Source: Citrobacter rodentium NBRC 105723 = DSM 16636
Lineage (GTDB): Bacteria; Pseudomonadota; Gammaproteobacteria; Enterobacterales; Enterobacteriaceae
Assembly: GCF_021278985.1 (NCBI RefSeq)
Contig: NZ_CP082833.1
Coordinates: forward strand, 5,208,001 to 5,272,000
DNA: 64,000 nucleotides
Direction of reading: 5' to 3'
Shown here: positions 27,457 through 36,436 of the stretch, in pieces
Position numbering within the stretch: the stretch's first letter is position 1
Layout: every line of letters starts with the position of its first letter
Notes under the pieces: generated by a model
Seen by the model: the letters and a program-made list of their open reading frames with translations, nothing else
Told to the model about the DNA's origin: nothing
Database searches by the model: none
Made by a program: the position numbers and the translations under genes

Positions 27457-27536
27457 TACCGGACGATAAAAACCATCCTGTTTTTCGCGGGACACTCCCG
27501 ACAAATATTAGCGCGTAAGATAAATCAGGACTGAAA

Positions 27537-28589
27537 ATGAAAAAGAGCACTCTGGCATTAGTGGTGATGGGAATGGCTGCATCGGCATCCGTGCAGGCAG
27601 CAGAAGTGTATAACAAGAACGGTAATAAACTGGATGTGTATGGCAAAGTGAAGGCGATGCACTATTTCAGCGATGACAACGCCAAAGACGGCGACCAGAC
27701 CTATGTCCGTTTCGGCTTCAAAGGCGAAACGCAGATTAACGACCAGTTGACCGGCTACGGTCGCTGGGAAGCCGAATTCGCGGGCAATAAACCAGAAAGC
27801 GAAAGCGGCCAGAAAACGCGTCTGGCGTTCGCCGGGCTTAAGTTTGGCGAGTATGGCTCATTTGATTATGGCCGCAACCTCGGCGCGCTGTATGACGTCG
27901 CCGCATGGACCGATATGTTCCCGGAGTTCGGCGGCGACGGCATGGCGCAGACCGACAACTTTATGACCAAGCGCGCCAGCGGTCTGGCGACGTACCGTAA
28001 CACCGACTTCTTCGGCCTGGTTGATGGTCTTAATCTGACGCTGCAATATCAGGGTAAAAACGAAAACCGCGACGTGAAGAAACAGAACGGCGATGGCTTC
28101 GGCACCTCCCTGAGCTACGACTTCGGCGGCAGCGACTTCGCCATTATCGGCGCCTACGCCAATTTCGATCGCACCAACGAGCAGAACCTGCAGGCGCGGG
28201 GCCAGGGGCAAAATGCGGAAGGCTGGGCGACCGGTCTGAAATATGACGCCAACAATGTGTATCTGGCGACTATCTATTCAGAAACCCGCAATATGGCGCC
28301 GATTTCCGGCGGATTTGCCAATAAAGCGCAAAACTTCGAGGCCGTCGCGCAATATCAGTTCGACTTTGGTCTGCGTCCGTCGGTGGGCTATGTGCAGTCG
28401 AAAGGCAAAGATATTGAAGGGATCGGTGATGAGGATATCGTGAAATATATCGATGTCGGCATGACGTACTATTTCAACAAAAACATGTCCGCATTCGTGG
28501 ATTATAAAATCAACCAGATTGATGACGATAATCAGCTGGGCGTCAGCAGCGACGATATCGTGGCGCTGGGTATGACCTATCAGTTCTGA
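27537..28589 (+). CDS. phoE: Outer-membrane phosphoporin
   Basis: A 350-residue trimeric general porin made when phosphate is scarce, favouring anions. Signal peptide MKKSTLALVVMGMAASASVQ, cleavage at AxA before AEVYNKNGNKLDVYGK. The constriction loop 3 region reads DMFPEFGGDGMAQTDNFMTKR, as in PhoE/OmpC, and the barrel ends with VALGMTYQF, the C-terminal Phe needed for assembly. Divergent from proB as in E. coli, with a Pho box upstream and a hairpin terminator downstream. Confidence 0.95.
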   Translation: MKKSTLALVVMGMAASASVQAAEVYNKNGNKLDVYGKVKAMHYFSDDNAKDGDQTYVRFGFKGETQINDQLTGYGRWEAEFAGNKPESESGQKTRLAFAGLKFGEYGSFDYGRNLGALYDVAAWTDMFPEFGGDGMAQTDNFMTKRASGLATYRNTDFFGLVDGLNLTLQYQGKNENRDVKKQNGDGFGTSLSYDFGGSDFAIIGAYANFDRTNEQNLQARGQGQNAEGWATGLKYDANNVYLATIYSETRNMAPISGGFANKAQNFEAVAQYQFDFGLRPSVGYVQSKGKDIEGIGDEDIVKYIDVGMTYYFNKNMSAFVDYKINQIDDDNQLGVSSDDIVALGMTYQF

Positions 28590-28609
28590 CAGCCACCCGC
28601 CAGCGAAAA

Positions 28610-28636
28610 AATGCCGGATACGTTATCCGGCATTTT
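28610..28636. terminator. Bidirectional terminator between phoE and crl
   Basis: AATGCCGGATA/TATCCGGCATT 11-bp stem with a 3-base loop, flanked by A-rich and T-rich runs; serves the converging phoE and crl genes. Confidence 0.85.
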
Positions 28637-28639
28637 ACT

Positions 28640-29041
28640 TTATGCGCTTAATTTCACCGGCTCGTCGGTAAAATCGTCGGCCGGTTCCAGAGAAAGTTCG
28701 AGAGAATTTAACAATTCACGCAGCTTCTCGTGAAATTCGCGCAGCGTATGCTCCAGTCGTTCGACCACTTCGGCGTCTTTAATCGGCACCGCCGTCCAGT
28801 CGCCTGCTTTGTCAAACAGACCAAATTTATAGCTGTAAGTGAAGCGATTTTCCTGCGCTTCCAGTTCCATCCACCAGCCCCAGAATTCGCGCAGCTCAGG
28901 CGCAGGCTTCACGTTGACGCAAACTGCCAGGCAATCGAAAAAGAATCGATTATCTTCGCACTTGCCTTCGCGGATGTAAGGGCCCAGCGCGGTAAACTTC
29001 TTAATCAACCTGCTTCTCGGGTGCCCACACGGTAACGTCAT
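28640..29041 (-). CDS. crl: Sigma-S-binding activator Crl
   Basis: A 133-residue protein that binds RpoS and helps it load on RNA polymerase, raising curli and stationary-phase gene expression. Start MTLPCGHPRSRLIKKFTALG and the aromatic core FFDCLAVCVNV, FWGWWMELEAQ and YSYKFGLFDKAGDW match E. coli Crl. It converges with phoE and sits before frsA, as in E. coli. Confidence 0.96.
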   Translation of the reverse strand: MTLPCGHPRSRLIKKFTALGPYIREGKCEDNRFFFDCLAVCVNVKPAPELREFWGWWMELEAQENRFTYSYKFGLFDKAGDWTAVPIKDAEVVERLEHTLREFHEKLRELLNSLELSLEPADDFTDEPVKLSA

Positions 29042-29098
29042 TGCGATCTCCTGTTATGAAGCAACTGTTTTACCAAAACAGTAGAAATTAGCAAATTA

Positions 29099-30343
29099 TT
29101 AACACAATCTCTTTTCGATCCAGTGGGTGATTTCCTGTAACGCTTTGTCAAAATTGCGATACACCGGATTGAAAGGAATCTCCAGCAGTTTGCCGTCGGC
29201 AGAGGAAGAGGTGATTAAACGTGACTCCTCCTCCGGACTGAACGGATCGTTCTTCCAGAAGCCCGACAGCATTGGCGTCGGGCAACGTCTGCCGAGCAGC
29301 CCCTGGACCTTCAGCGAGTAGCGATTAAGCTCGACGCACAGCGCTTCATCAGAGGCGTCGTGCATTCCCAGACGGCTCGCCAGAACGTCAAGATACATTT
29401 CCGGTACGGCGCGCTGGCGCTGCGCATCGCTTAGCAGCGCATGGACAACCGGCCCAAGACAGGCCACCGCCTTCAGGCGCGGCGACTCCAGGTAGGCCAG
29501 GCGCACCGCGACGTTGGCGCCGAAACGAAAACCAAACGCCGCCACGCGGGTGTGATCGACCCACGGCACGTCAGGCAGGGCTTTCAGCACGTGCTGATGC
29601 AGCAGGCTGGAGTCCTGGGTGAGCTTCCATTTTGAGGAGAAGCCCACCGACGGCATATCCAGCGTCAGCATGGCGATGCCGCGCGGGGCAAAGTAGCGTT
29701 CGTACAGGGTATAATAGTCGGTTTGCAGCGCGTCGAGGCCGCCGCACATCAGCACCGTCGGGAAGGGGCCGTCGCCTTTTGGCATATGTAAAAAGCCGCT
29801 GACGGGCGCGCCGCCTGGCACCGTAAACGTCATTTCACGCAGCGCGCCGGGCAGCCGCTGCGCGGCTTCCTCATAGGCGCGGTTAGCCAGCGCCTGCGCC
29901 TGCTCCGCCAGCTCGTCCCCCTTCAGGTGCGGATAGGCGGCAATGTTGTATAACGTGGAGGCATGGAGCCAGTAGCGGCCACTGCGCCCGGCGTCCTCCT
30001 CCTGACCGGCTTTCTGCTGCCACTCCATCGCCTGCTTCGACCACTCATAAATCCAGTTACCGCCACGGTAGCCGACCACCGTATCGTACAGATCGTCATC
30101 GGTGCGTTCGGCCTGGCTCATGACGATGCGCGCCTGTACGTCGAGAATCTCACGCGGGTCAACGCCGCGCCAGATCCACATCAGGCGGTTAATCATGCGA
30201 TACCAGTGCGGTACGTTTTTACCATCGAGGGTGGATTGTACAGGCGGCTGCGTCCCGGCGTTGAAGCGACGAACCAGGGTAGAGGTTTCGGGATGTTTAA
30301 AGCGGGGTTTGAACAGGGTTTCGCTGAGGTTAGCCTGTGTCAT
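29099..30343 (-). CDS. frsA: Fermentation-respiration switch protein, alpha/beta hydrolase
   Basis: A 414-residue cytosolic alpha/beta-hydrolase-fold protein reported to bind EIIA-Glc and to shift cells from respiration towards fermentation. The start MTQANLSETLFKPRFKHPET at 30343 matches E. coli FrsA; the frame is open five codons further upstream. Conserved stretches include TVLMCGGLDALQTDYYTLY, the nucleophile-elbow-like FGFRFGANVAVRLAY and PEEESRLITSSSADGKLLE. Core synteny crl-frsA-gpt is kept. Confidence 0.96.
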   Translation of the reverse strand: MTQANLSETLFKPRFKHPETSTLVRRFNAGTQPPVQSTLDGKNVPHWYRMINRLMWIWRGVDPREILDVQARIVMSQAERTDDDLYDTVVGYRGGNWIYEWSKQAMEWQQKAGQEEDAGRSGRYWLHASTLYNIAAYPHLKGDELAEQAQALANRAYEEAAQRLPGALREMTFTVPGGAPVSGFLHMPKGDGPFPTVLMCGGLDALQTDYYTLYERYFAPRGIAMLTLDMPSVGFSSKWKLTQDSSLLHQHVLKALPDVPWVDHTRVAAFGFRFGANVAVRLAYLESPRLKAVACLGPVVHALLSDAQRQRAVPEMYLDVLASRLGMHDASDEALCVELNRYSLKVQGLLGRRCPTPMLSGFWKNDPFSPEEESRLITSSSADGKLLEIPFNPVYRNFDKALQEITHWIEKRLC

Positions 30344-30442
30344 GGGTGCAGCCTCCATAAATGCTTACTGAGGCTTATTGTAACCTGTCAGGGCGTAAAG
30401 AGAACAACGCCCGGCAGTGCCGGGCGTTGAAATCTGCGCAGA

Positions 30443-30901
30443 TTAGCGACCGGAAATAGGCGGAACGAAGACCACGCCCATGTCCCACGGCTGCTCAATC
30501 CAGGTATCCTGCGGAATATCAATCACATAATCATCCACCAGCGGACGGCCAGCCGGCTTTGCAAAAATGGTGACAAAGTGGGCTTTTGGATACATTTCAC
30601 GGATAGCTACCGCGGTGCCGCCGGTATCCACCAAATCGTCGATGACGATGAACCCTTCACCGTCGCCTTCAGCGCGCTTAAGAACTTTCAGCTCGCGCTG
30701 GTTATCGTGATCGTAGCTGGAAATGCAAACGGTATCGACATGACGAATGCCCAGTTCACGCGCCAGCAATGCGCCCGGCACCAGACCACCACGGCTGACG
30801 GCAATAATGCCTTTCCATTGTTCTGAAGGCATCAGGCGGCTTGCCAGCTTGCGTGCGTGAATCTGCAACATGTCCCAGGTGACGACGTATTTTTCGCTCA
30901 T
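30443..30901 (-). CDS. gpt: Xanthine-guanine phosphoribosyltransferase
   Basis: A 152-residue membrane-associated salvage enzyme that joins guanine, xanthine or hypoxanthine to PRPP. The PRPP-binding motif FIVIDDLVDTGGTA is clear, with SRGGLVPGALLAREL ahead of it and WIEQPWDMGVVFVPPISGR at the end. Divergent from pepD as in E. coli. Confidence 0.97.
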   Translation of the reverse strand: MSEKYVVTWDMLQIHARKLASRLMPSEQWKGIIAVSRGGLVPGALLARELGIRHVDTVCISSYDHDNQRELKVLKRAEGDGEGFIVIDDLVDTGGTAVAIREMYPKAHFVTIFAKPAGRPLVDDYVIDIPQDTWIEQPWDMGVVFVPPISGR

Positions 30902-31165
30902 GTGAAGTGTCCCAGCCTGTTTATCTACGGCTTAAAAAGTTGTTCGGGGGGGGAAAATGGTTGCGCGAGATTATAGAGATCTGACGCAGCAAAAACCAGT
31001 GTTTCGCGGCATCCGTCCCTCTTTTTACGTGCTTTATGCTACCCGCCGACAAAGAAAGTGGTATTCTCAAGCGCATTGCGCAAGCCTGACTTGTGGTAAT
31101 GATTAACCTGCTAACCCTGTGTCCTGCAAGCCTGTTTTTGCAGCGCACCGATGAGGAGACTCAAC

Positions 31166-32623
31166 GTGTCTGAACTGTCTCAATTATCACCACAGCCGCT
31201 GTGGGATATTTTTGCCAAAATCTGCTCCATTCCGCATCCGTCCTATCACGAAGAACAGCTCGCTGAATATATTGTCGGCTGGGCGAAAGAGAAAGGTTTC
31301 CACGTCGAGCGCGACCAGGTGGGTAATATCCTGATTCGCAAACCCGCCACTGCCGGTATGGAAGACCGCAAGCCGGTCGTTTTGCAGGCGCACCTCGACA
31401 TGGTGCCGCAGAAAAACAACGACACCGTGCACGATTTCACCAAAGATCCTATCCAGCCGTATATCGACGGCGAATGGGTGAAGGCGCGCGGCACCACCCT
31501 GGGGGCGGATAACGGCATCGGCATGGCCTCCGCGCTGGCAGTGCTGACGGACGACAGCGTTGTTCACGGCCCGCTGGAAGTGCTGCTGACCATGACCGAA
31601 GAGGCGGGTATGGACGGCGCGTTCGGTTTGCAGGCCAACTGGCTGCAGGCCGACATTCTGATCAACACCGACTCTGAAGAAGAGGGTGAGATCTATATGG
31701 GCTGCGCGGGCGGCATCGACTTTACCTCTAACCTGAAGCTTGCGCGCGAAGCCGTTCCTGCGGGCTTCCAGAGCTTTAAGCTGACGCTGAAAGGGCTGAA
31801 AGGCGGCCACTCCGGCGGTGAAATTCACGTCGGCCTCGGCAACGCCAACAAGCTGCTGGTGCGTTTCCTCGCCGGACATGCTGAAGAACTGGATCTGCGC
31901 CTGGTCGATTTCAACGGCGGTACGCTGCGAAACGCGATCCCGCGTGAAGCCTTTGCCACCGTTGCGGTTGCGGCGGATAAGGTCGATACCCTGAAAGCGC
32001 GGGTCAGTGCGTATCAGGATATCCTGAAAAACGAACTGGCGGAAAAAGAGAAGAATCTGGCGCTGCTGCTCGACGCGGCGGTGAACGATAAAGCCGCGCT
32101 GACCGCCCAGTCCCGCGACAGCTTTATTCGTCTGCTCAACGCCACGCCAAACGGCGTCATCCGTAATTCCGACGTGGCGAAAGGCGTAGTGGAAACCTCG
32201 CTGAACGTAGGCGTGGTCACGATGACCGACGACAACGTGGAGATTCACTGCCTGATCCGCTCGCTGATCGACAGCGGTAAAGACTACGTGGTCAGTATGC
32301 TCGACTCGCTCGGCAAGCTGGCGGGCGCGAAAACCGAAGCGAAAGGCGGCTATCCTGGCTGGCAGCCGGACGCCAGCTCACCGGTGATGCATCTGGTGCG
32401 TGAAACCTACCAGCGTTTGTTCAACAAAACGCCGAATATCCAGATTATCCACGCCGGGCTGGAGTGCGGTCTGTTCAAAAAACCGTATCCGGAGATGGAT
32501 ATGGTTTCCATCGGGCCAACCATTACCGGTCCGCACTCCCCGGATGAGCAGGTTCATATCGAGAGCGTCGCCCACTACTGGACGCTGCTGACCGAACTGC
32601 TGAAGGCAATTCCGGCGAAGTAA
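31166..32623 (+). CDS. pepD: Aminoacyl-histidine dipeptidase (peptidase D)
   Basis: A 485-residue M20-family metallodipeptidase, cleaving Xaa-His dipeptides such as carnosine. Zinc-site regions are visible: LQAHLDMVPQKN, LGADNGIGMA, TMTEEAGMDGAFGL and the C-terminal IIHAGLECGLF. The start is GTG at 31166 (VSELSQLSPQPLWDIF), matching E. coli and with GAGGAG at about 31152-31157; an ATG at 31151 overlaps the ribosome site and is rejected. Confidence 0.96.
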   Translation: MSELSQLSPQPLWDIFAKICSIPHPSYHEEQLAEYIVGWAKEKGFHVERDQVGNILIRKPATAGMEDRKPVVLQAHLDMVPQKNNDTVHDFTKDPIQPYIDGEWVKARGTTLGADNGIGMASALAVLTDDSVVHGPLEVLLTMTEEAGMDGAFGLQANWLQADILINTDSEEEGEIYMGCAGGIDFTSNLKLAREAVPAGFQSFKLTLKGLKGGHSGGEIHVGLGNANKLLVRFLAGHAEELDLRLVDFNGGTLRNAIPREAFATVAVAADKVDTLKARVSAYQDILKNELAEKEKNLALLLDAAVNDKAALTAQSRDSFIRLLNATPNGVIRNSDVAKGVVETSLNVGVVTMTDDNVEIHCLIRSLIDSGKDYVVSMLDSLGKLAGAKTEAKGGYPGWQPDASSPVMHLVRETYQRLFNKTPNIQIIHAGLECGLFKKPYPEMDMVSIGPTITGPHSPDEQVHIESVAHYWTLLTELLKAIPAK

Positions 32624-32631
32624 TCTCAACC

Positions 32632-32712
32632 ATGCCGGATGGCGGCGTAACGCCTTATCCGGCCTGCCTGTAAGCGCGGGCCGGATAAGCGCAGTTCACA
32701 GCGTATCCGGCC
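32632..32712. repeat. REP/BIME element between pepD and dinB
   Basis: Two inverted units with the enterobacterial REP core GCCGGATGGCGGC...GCCTTATCCGGC (32634-32663) and GGCCGGATAAG...GTATCCGGCC (about 32689-32711). They lie between the converging pepD and dinB. Confidence 0.8.
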
Positions 32713-32716
32713 CTGT

Positions 32717-33772
32717 TTATAACCCCAGCAGCAGTTGCCGCTCCAGTTGCGGATCGAGCAGGGTGACGTGCAATCCCACCAGCCGCACGCCGCGCCCACC
32801 CCGCCTTTCATCCCAGGTTTTCCGCGCGGTAGCAATCAGATCCGCTTTATTCAGCTGCGGCCAGACGTGTTCCTGAGTGGTCTGCTGGAAGTCGTTGAAT
32901 TTTAACTTCACCCCCTGACGGGCGATCAGTAAATCAGGTTTCACCTTTGCCAGCCTGCGCTCCAGCTCCGGGTAGAGACGCTCAATAATCGCTTCACACT
33001 CCGGCCAGTGATGAATATCTTCCGCCATCGTCCGCTCGACGCCGACGGATTTGCGCAGCCGCTCGCTGTTGACGTCGCGCTCGTCAATGCCCTGGCTGCG
33101 CTCCCGGATAATCCGGCCAAACTTGCCGAAGCGCTTGAGCAACAGCGCCAGATCGCACTGCTGTACATCGCCGCAGGTGCGCAGGCCCATCTCCTCTAAC
33201 TTTGCGGCTGAAACCTTCCCTACGCCGGGAATTTTCGCCAGCGGCAGCGTCCGCAGGAAGTCGGACACATCTTCCGGGGTAATCACATATTGTCCGTTCG
33301 GCTTGTTGAGATCGGAGGCGATCTTCGCCAGAAACTTGACCGGCGCGACGCCAGCGGAAGCGGTCAGTTGCAACTCGTTGAAGATAGTCTGGCGTATCTC
33401 TCTGGCGATAAGCGTGGCGGAGCCGTGACAGTGGGTGCTGTCGGTGACGTCCAGATAGGCTTCATCCAGCGACAGGGGTTCGATGCGCGAGGTATAGCGA
33501 GAGAAAATTTCGCGAATATGTTCTGAAGCCTCTTTATAGGCATCGAAGCGTCCGGGTAATAAGGTGAGATGCGGGCACAATTTCAGCGCCATCCCGGTGG
33601 GCATTGCGCTGCGCACGCCAAACTTCCGCGCAGGATAGTTCGCCGTGCTGATCACCCCACGGCGCTCGCGGCTGCCGCCGATGGCGATGGGAATATCGCG
33701 CAGGGCCGGATTATCACGCATCTCTACCGCCGCGAAAAAACAGTCCATATCGACATGTATGATTTTGCGCAT
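32717..33772 (-). CDS. dinB: DNA polymerase IV
   Basis: A 351-residue Y-family translesion polymerase induced by the SOS response. Catalytic carboxylates are in MRKIIHVDMDCFFAAVE (Asp8) and PLSLDEAYLDVTD (Asp103/Glu104); the steric region ANYPARKFGVRSAMP and helix-hairpin-helix LAKIPGVGKVSAAKL are present, and the C-terminal QLLLGL is the beta-clamp-binding motif. A perfect LexA half-site pair lies 19 bases upstream. In E. coli, too, the Flag-2 remnant genes lie next to dinB. Confidence 0.97.
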   Translation of the reverse strand: MRKIIHVDMDCFFAAVEMRDNPALRDIPIAIGGSRERRGVISTANYPARKFGVRSAMPTGMALKLCPHLTLLPGRFDAYKEASEHIREIFSRYTSRIEPLSLDEAYLDVTDSTHCHGSATLIAREIRQTIFNELQLTASAGVAPVKFLAKIASDLNKPNGQYVITPEDVSDFLRTLPLAKIPGVGKVSAAKLEEMGLRTCGDVQQCDLALLLKRFGKFGRIIRERSQGIDERDVNSERLRKSVGVERTMAEDIHHWPECEAIIERLYPELERRLAKVKPDLLIARQGVKLKFNDFQQTTQEHVWPQLNKADLIATARKTWDERRGGRGVRLVGLHVTLLDPQLERQLLLGL

Positions 33773-33790
33773 CACTCACCTCCCGCCATA

Positions 33791-33806
33791 CTGTTTAAGT
33801 ATACAG
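33791..33806 (-). promoter_or_regulatory. LexA (SOS) box of dinB
   Basis: CTGTTTAAGTATACAG has the CTGT-N8-ACAG form with AT-rich centre; located 19 bases before the dinB ATG. Confidence 0.85.
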
Positions 33807-33853
33807 TATATAAATCGAATGAGAAGTGCGTGAATAGCGGCGGTATGACGGAG

Positions 33854-34495
33854 CTAGCGCGGACCACGCAGCCGGAAACGCGCCTCGCAGGTAAAGTTCA
33901 CCGGGCAGGGGCGGCTGTCATCGGCCGGATTACCGGCCTGGCAGACAAACATACGCTTCACTTTCCTGATATCAGCTTTCAGCAGCCGTTCCACCGGCAT
34001 CCGTTTAAACAGATCTTCTTCCACGCAGAACAGGGCGTAGTCGCTCAGCCGTTCGCCGCACACTTCGCAGTGGTTCATCCAGTAGCGCAGCCCGGAGGTT
34101 TTACTTTTATCGGGATAGTAATTTTTCGCCTTAATATTTTTTCTGATTGCCTCGGGCAGCTGGTTGATATGAAAAAGAAAGCTGTTGCCGGTCACCGAAA
34201 GCCAGCGCCTGCCGTCCTGGCTTTTTTTCAGGTAACGGGTGAACATGACGGCGATAATATCGGTCGGCTGGCGGCAGCTACTGCACTGCACTTTTGAAGT
34301 GATCACCAGGTAATAAGGCGCGACGATATTAAAATCGACGGCATCATAGGCAAAGTTGCGCAGCGCGTCGGTCAGTTCGTGCGGCTCCACATACCAGACG
34401 CCGGAGTGCGCGTCATAATGCGCCCCCTGGCAGACGGCGTCGGCAATCTGTCCGTCATGAATATCCAGAGGGATGATTTCGCTGGCATCTATCAC
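33854..34495 (-). CDS. Uncharacterised protein with two CxxC knuckles, between dinB and lafU
   Basis: A 213-residue soluble protein I do not recognise. Two CxxC pairs (CSSC near residue 71, CEVC near residue 143) could bind one zinc. A GVWYVE motif near residue 35 resembles the short modules found in DNA-primase-like and mobile-element proteins. A lone third pair is looser (PCPVNFTC near the C-terminus). ATG at 34495 lies about 50 bases after the lafU stop, so it may be read through from the laf operon. GC is similar to the flagellar genes. It could be part of the Flag-2 island or a separate insertion beside dinB. Confidence 0.6.
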   Translation of the reverse strand: MIDASEIIPLDIHDGQIADAVCQGAHYDAHSGVWYVEPHELTDALRNFAYDAVDFNIVAPYYLVITSKVQCSSCRQPTDIIAVMFTRYLKKSQDGRRWLSVTGNSFLFHINQLPEAIRKNIKAKNYYPDKSKTSGLRYWMNHCEVCGERLSDYALFCVEEDLFKRMPVERLLKADIRKVKRMFVCQAGNPADDSRPCPVNFTCEARFRLRGPR

Positions 34496-34546
34496 TGTCT
34501 TCTCCTGAAAGGGGTTTCCCCGCGTTGCGCGGGGGCGGAAAAAGCG

Positions 34547-35542
34547 TTACTGCGCGGTGGGCGGACGATGCCGTAGCGAGGTGACCTGCTGCTGTTTGTC
34601 GAGCTTATCCACCAGCGGCTGTACAACCTTCTCGCCGTGCTGGCCAAAGTACTGGTACAAAGTGTCGGAAGCACTTTTGGTCAACACCATGATCTCAATA
34701 CGGCGGTTGCCTGCGCTCTCTGGATTTTTTGCGTCGAGCAGCATCTGGTCCGCCATCGCGCTGACCTGCATCACTTTATCCTCCGGCATCCCCGCCTGTT
34801 CCAGCACGCGGCGCGCCGAAAGCGCCCGGTCGCCGGAGAGGTTCCAGTTGTTATAGATATCGCTTTTGTAAGCCATCGCATCGGTATGACCGGTAATGAT
34901 GATTTTGTTGTCCAGCGAATCAAACACCGGCGCCAGTTCGGTCAGCAGCGACTGGAAGAACGGCATGATCCTCGCGCTGCCGCGCTCAAACATATTGCGG
35001 TTCTTGTCGTCTTTGATCAGCACGCGCAGCCCCTGAGGGACGATTTCCATCTCCAGGTTCGTTTCCATATGCGCCTTACGGGCGATAGATTGGATGCTGG
35101 TCGCCAGTTCGCCAAGCTCGGTAGCCGACTTTTTCTTCAGCAGCGCCGTTTTCTCGTTGACGTCTTTGGCCTTTTTCGCCACCTCTTCGCTGACTTTCAC
35201 CTCTTCTTTCGCCGGTGAAGCTTTATCAGGCCGGCTGCGGGTGACGCTTTTGCTGCTTGCCCCCGGCACTATCGTCTGTTTGCCGATTTTGTTCAGCGGC
35301 GCCAGCCCGCCGCCGTTAAAGATGGACTGGCCGTGCAGCGCCGCGACGATGTTTTCACGCTCAGTTTTACTGACGCTGTTGACGATCCACAGCGTCATAA
35401 ACAGCGCCATCATCGCCAGCGTAAAGTCAGCGAACGCCACCTTCCACGCGCCGCCGTGATGTCCGCCGTGATTCTTTTTAATTTGACGCCGGATAATGGT
35501 CGTTTTCGCACCACGATCGCGACGGTTTGCCGCTTTTCTCAT
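34547..35542 (-). CDS. lafU: Lateral flagellar stator protein LafU (MotB-like)
   Basis: A 331-residue inner-membrane protein with one N-terminal helix and a periplasmic OmpA-like peptidoglycan-binding domain. The proton-path Asp lies in WKVAFADFTLAMMALFMTLW; the OmpA-like region includes IIITGHTDAMAY, NWNLSGDRALSARRVLEQAG and NRRIEIMVL. It anchors the LafT/LafU stator, which drives the lateral flagellum. ATG at 35542 starts 2 bases after the lafT stop with AGGA ahead. The gene appears intact, whereas E. coli K-12 keeps only a truncated remnant (mbhA). Confidence 0.93.
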   Translation of the reverse strand: MRKAANRRDRGAKTTIIRRQIKKNHGGHHGGAWKVAFADFTLAMMALFMTLWIVNSVSKTERENIVAALHGQSIFNGGGLAPLNKIGKQTIVPGASSKSVTRSRPDKASPAKEEVKVSEEVAKKAKDVNEKTALLKKKSATELGELATSIQSIARKAHMETNLEMEIVPQGLRVLIKDDKNRNMFERGSARIMPFFQSLLTELAPVFDSLDNKIIITGHTDAMAYKSDIYNNWNLSGDRALSARRVLEQAGMPEDKVMQVSAMADQMLLDAKNPESAGNRRIEIMVLTKSASDTLYQYFGQHGEKVVQPLVDKLDKQQQVTSLRHRPPTAQ

Positions 35543-35544
35543 GC

Positions 35545-36408
35545 TTATTCCTGCTCCAGCATCGCATTCACCCACGCGTCAAGGTTGGCGAAGGTCGGCT
35601 TAGAGGCAAGATGCAGAAGTTTACGTCCGGCGTCCACCGCCAGCAGGGTCGGTTTCCCCCCCGCCTGGGCAACCAGCACCGTGCGCACGCACTCCAGCAG
35701 AGAGTGTTCGGCGCGCGCCTGCTGCTCCATTGAGTTAGCCAGCGGGTCCATCAGACAGTAACAGAAGAAAACGCCGAGAAAGGTTCCTACCAGCGCCGCG
35801 GCCACCTTCAGGCCGATCAGCGCAATAGAGCCGTCGATGGACTGCATGGTGATGATAATTCCCAGCACCGCCGCGCAGATGCCAAATCCCGGCATCGCCT
35901 CAGCGGTACGCTGTAGCGAACGCGAAGGCGCAAGCAGCTCTTCTTCCACCGTATCCAGTTCCTGATCGAGGATCCCCTCCAGCTCGTGAGCGTCGATTTT
36001 CCCCATCGCCATCAGGCGGAAGTTATCGGCAATAAAGGTCACCAGACGCTTCTGGGTCAGCACCTGCGGGTACTTCTGGAAAACGGTGCTCTCTTCGGGC
36101 TGTTCGATATGCTGATCCAGCATCCGCAGGCCGCCGTTCTGCACCATCTCCAGCAGTTCGTACAGGCACATCAGCAGCTGACGCTGAAACTCCGGCCCCA
36201 GCTGTTTCTTACCGATCACCCCTTTTATCTGATGCGCGATCTCTTTTAAAACGTGCTTCGGGTTGCCGATAATCATTGCGCCAAAACCGGCGCCGAGAAT
36301 AATCACAATCTCCGCTGGCTGCCAGATAGCAATAAGCTGGCCGCCCGCTTCAAAATAACCGCCAAATACGCAGCCTAACACCACCAGTAAACCTAAAACT
36401 TTTTGCAT
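35545..36408 (-). CDS. lafT: Lateral flagellar stator protein LafT (MotA-like)
   Basis: A 287-residue inner-membrane protein with four helices: LGLLVVLGCVFGGYFEAGG, AEIVIILGAGFGAMIIG, and the C-terminal pair around MPGFGICAAVLGIIITM and GLKVAAALVGTFLGVFFCYCLMDP. The cytoplasmic loop (residues about 50-165) carries the charged segment that contacts the rotor. The proton-channel prolines of the MotA family are at TAEAMPGFG and CLMDPLAN. It forms the stator with LafU and directly precedes lafU. Confidence 0.93.
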   Translation of the reverse strand: MQKVLGLLVVLGCVFGGYFEAGGQLIAIWQPAEIVIILGAGFGAMIIGNPKHVLKEIAHQIKGVIGKKQLGPEFQRQLLMCLYELLEMVQNGGLRMLDQHIEQPEESTVFQKYPQVLTQKRLVTFIADNFRLMAMGKIDAHELEGILDQELDTVEEELLAPSRSLQRTAEAMPGFGICAAVLGIIITMQSIDGSIALIGLKVAAALVGTFLGVFFCYCLMDPLANSMEQQARAEHSLLECVRTVLVAQAGGKPTLLAVDAGRKLLHLASKPTFANLDAWVNAMLEQE

Positions 36409-36436
36409 TCAGTCCTCCGCATAATAATTCGAATTG

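Noticed and set aside
31187..32248. Long antisense frame opposite pepD, and similar ones opposite proB and the GT2 domain
   Set aside because: They are mirror frames of high-GC coding DNA with no ribosome sites or family features.
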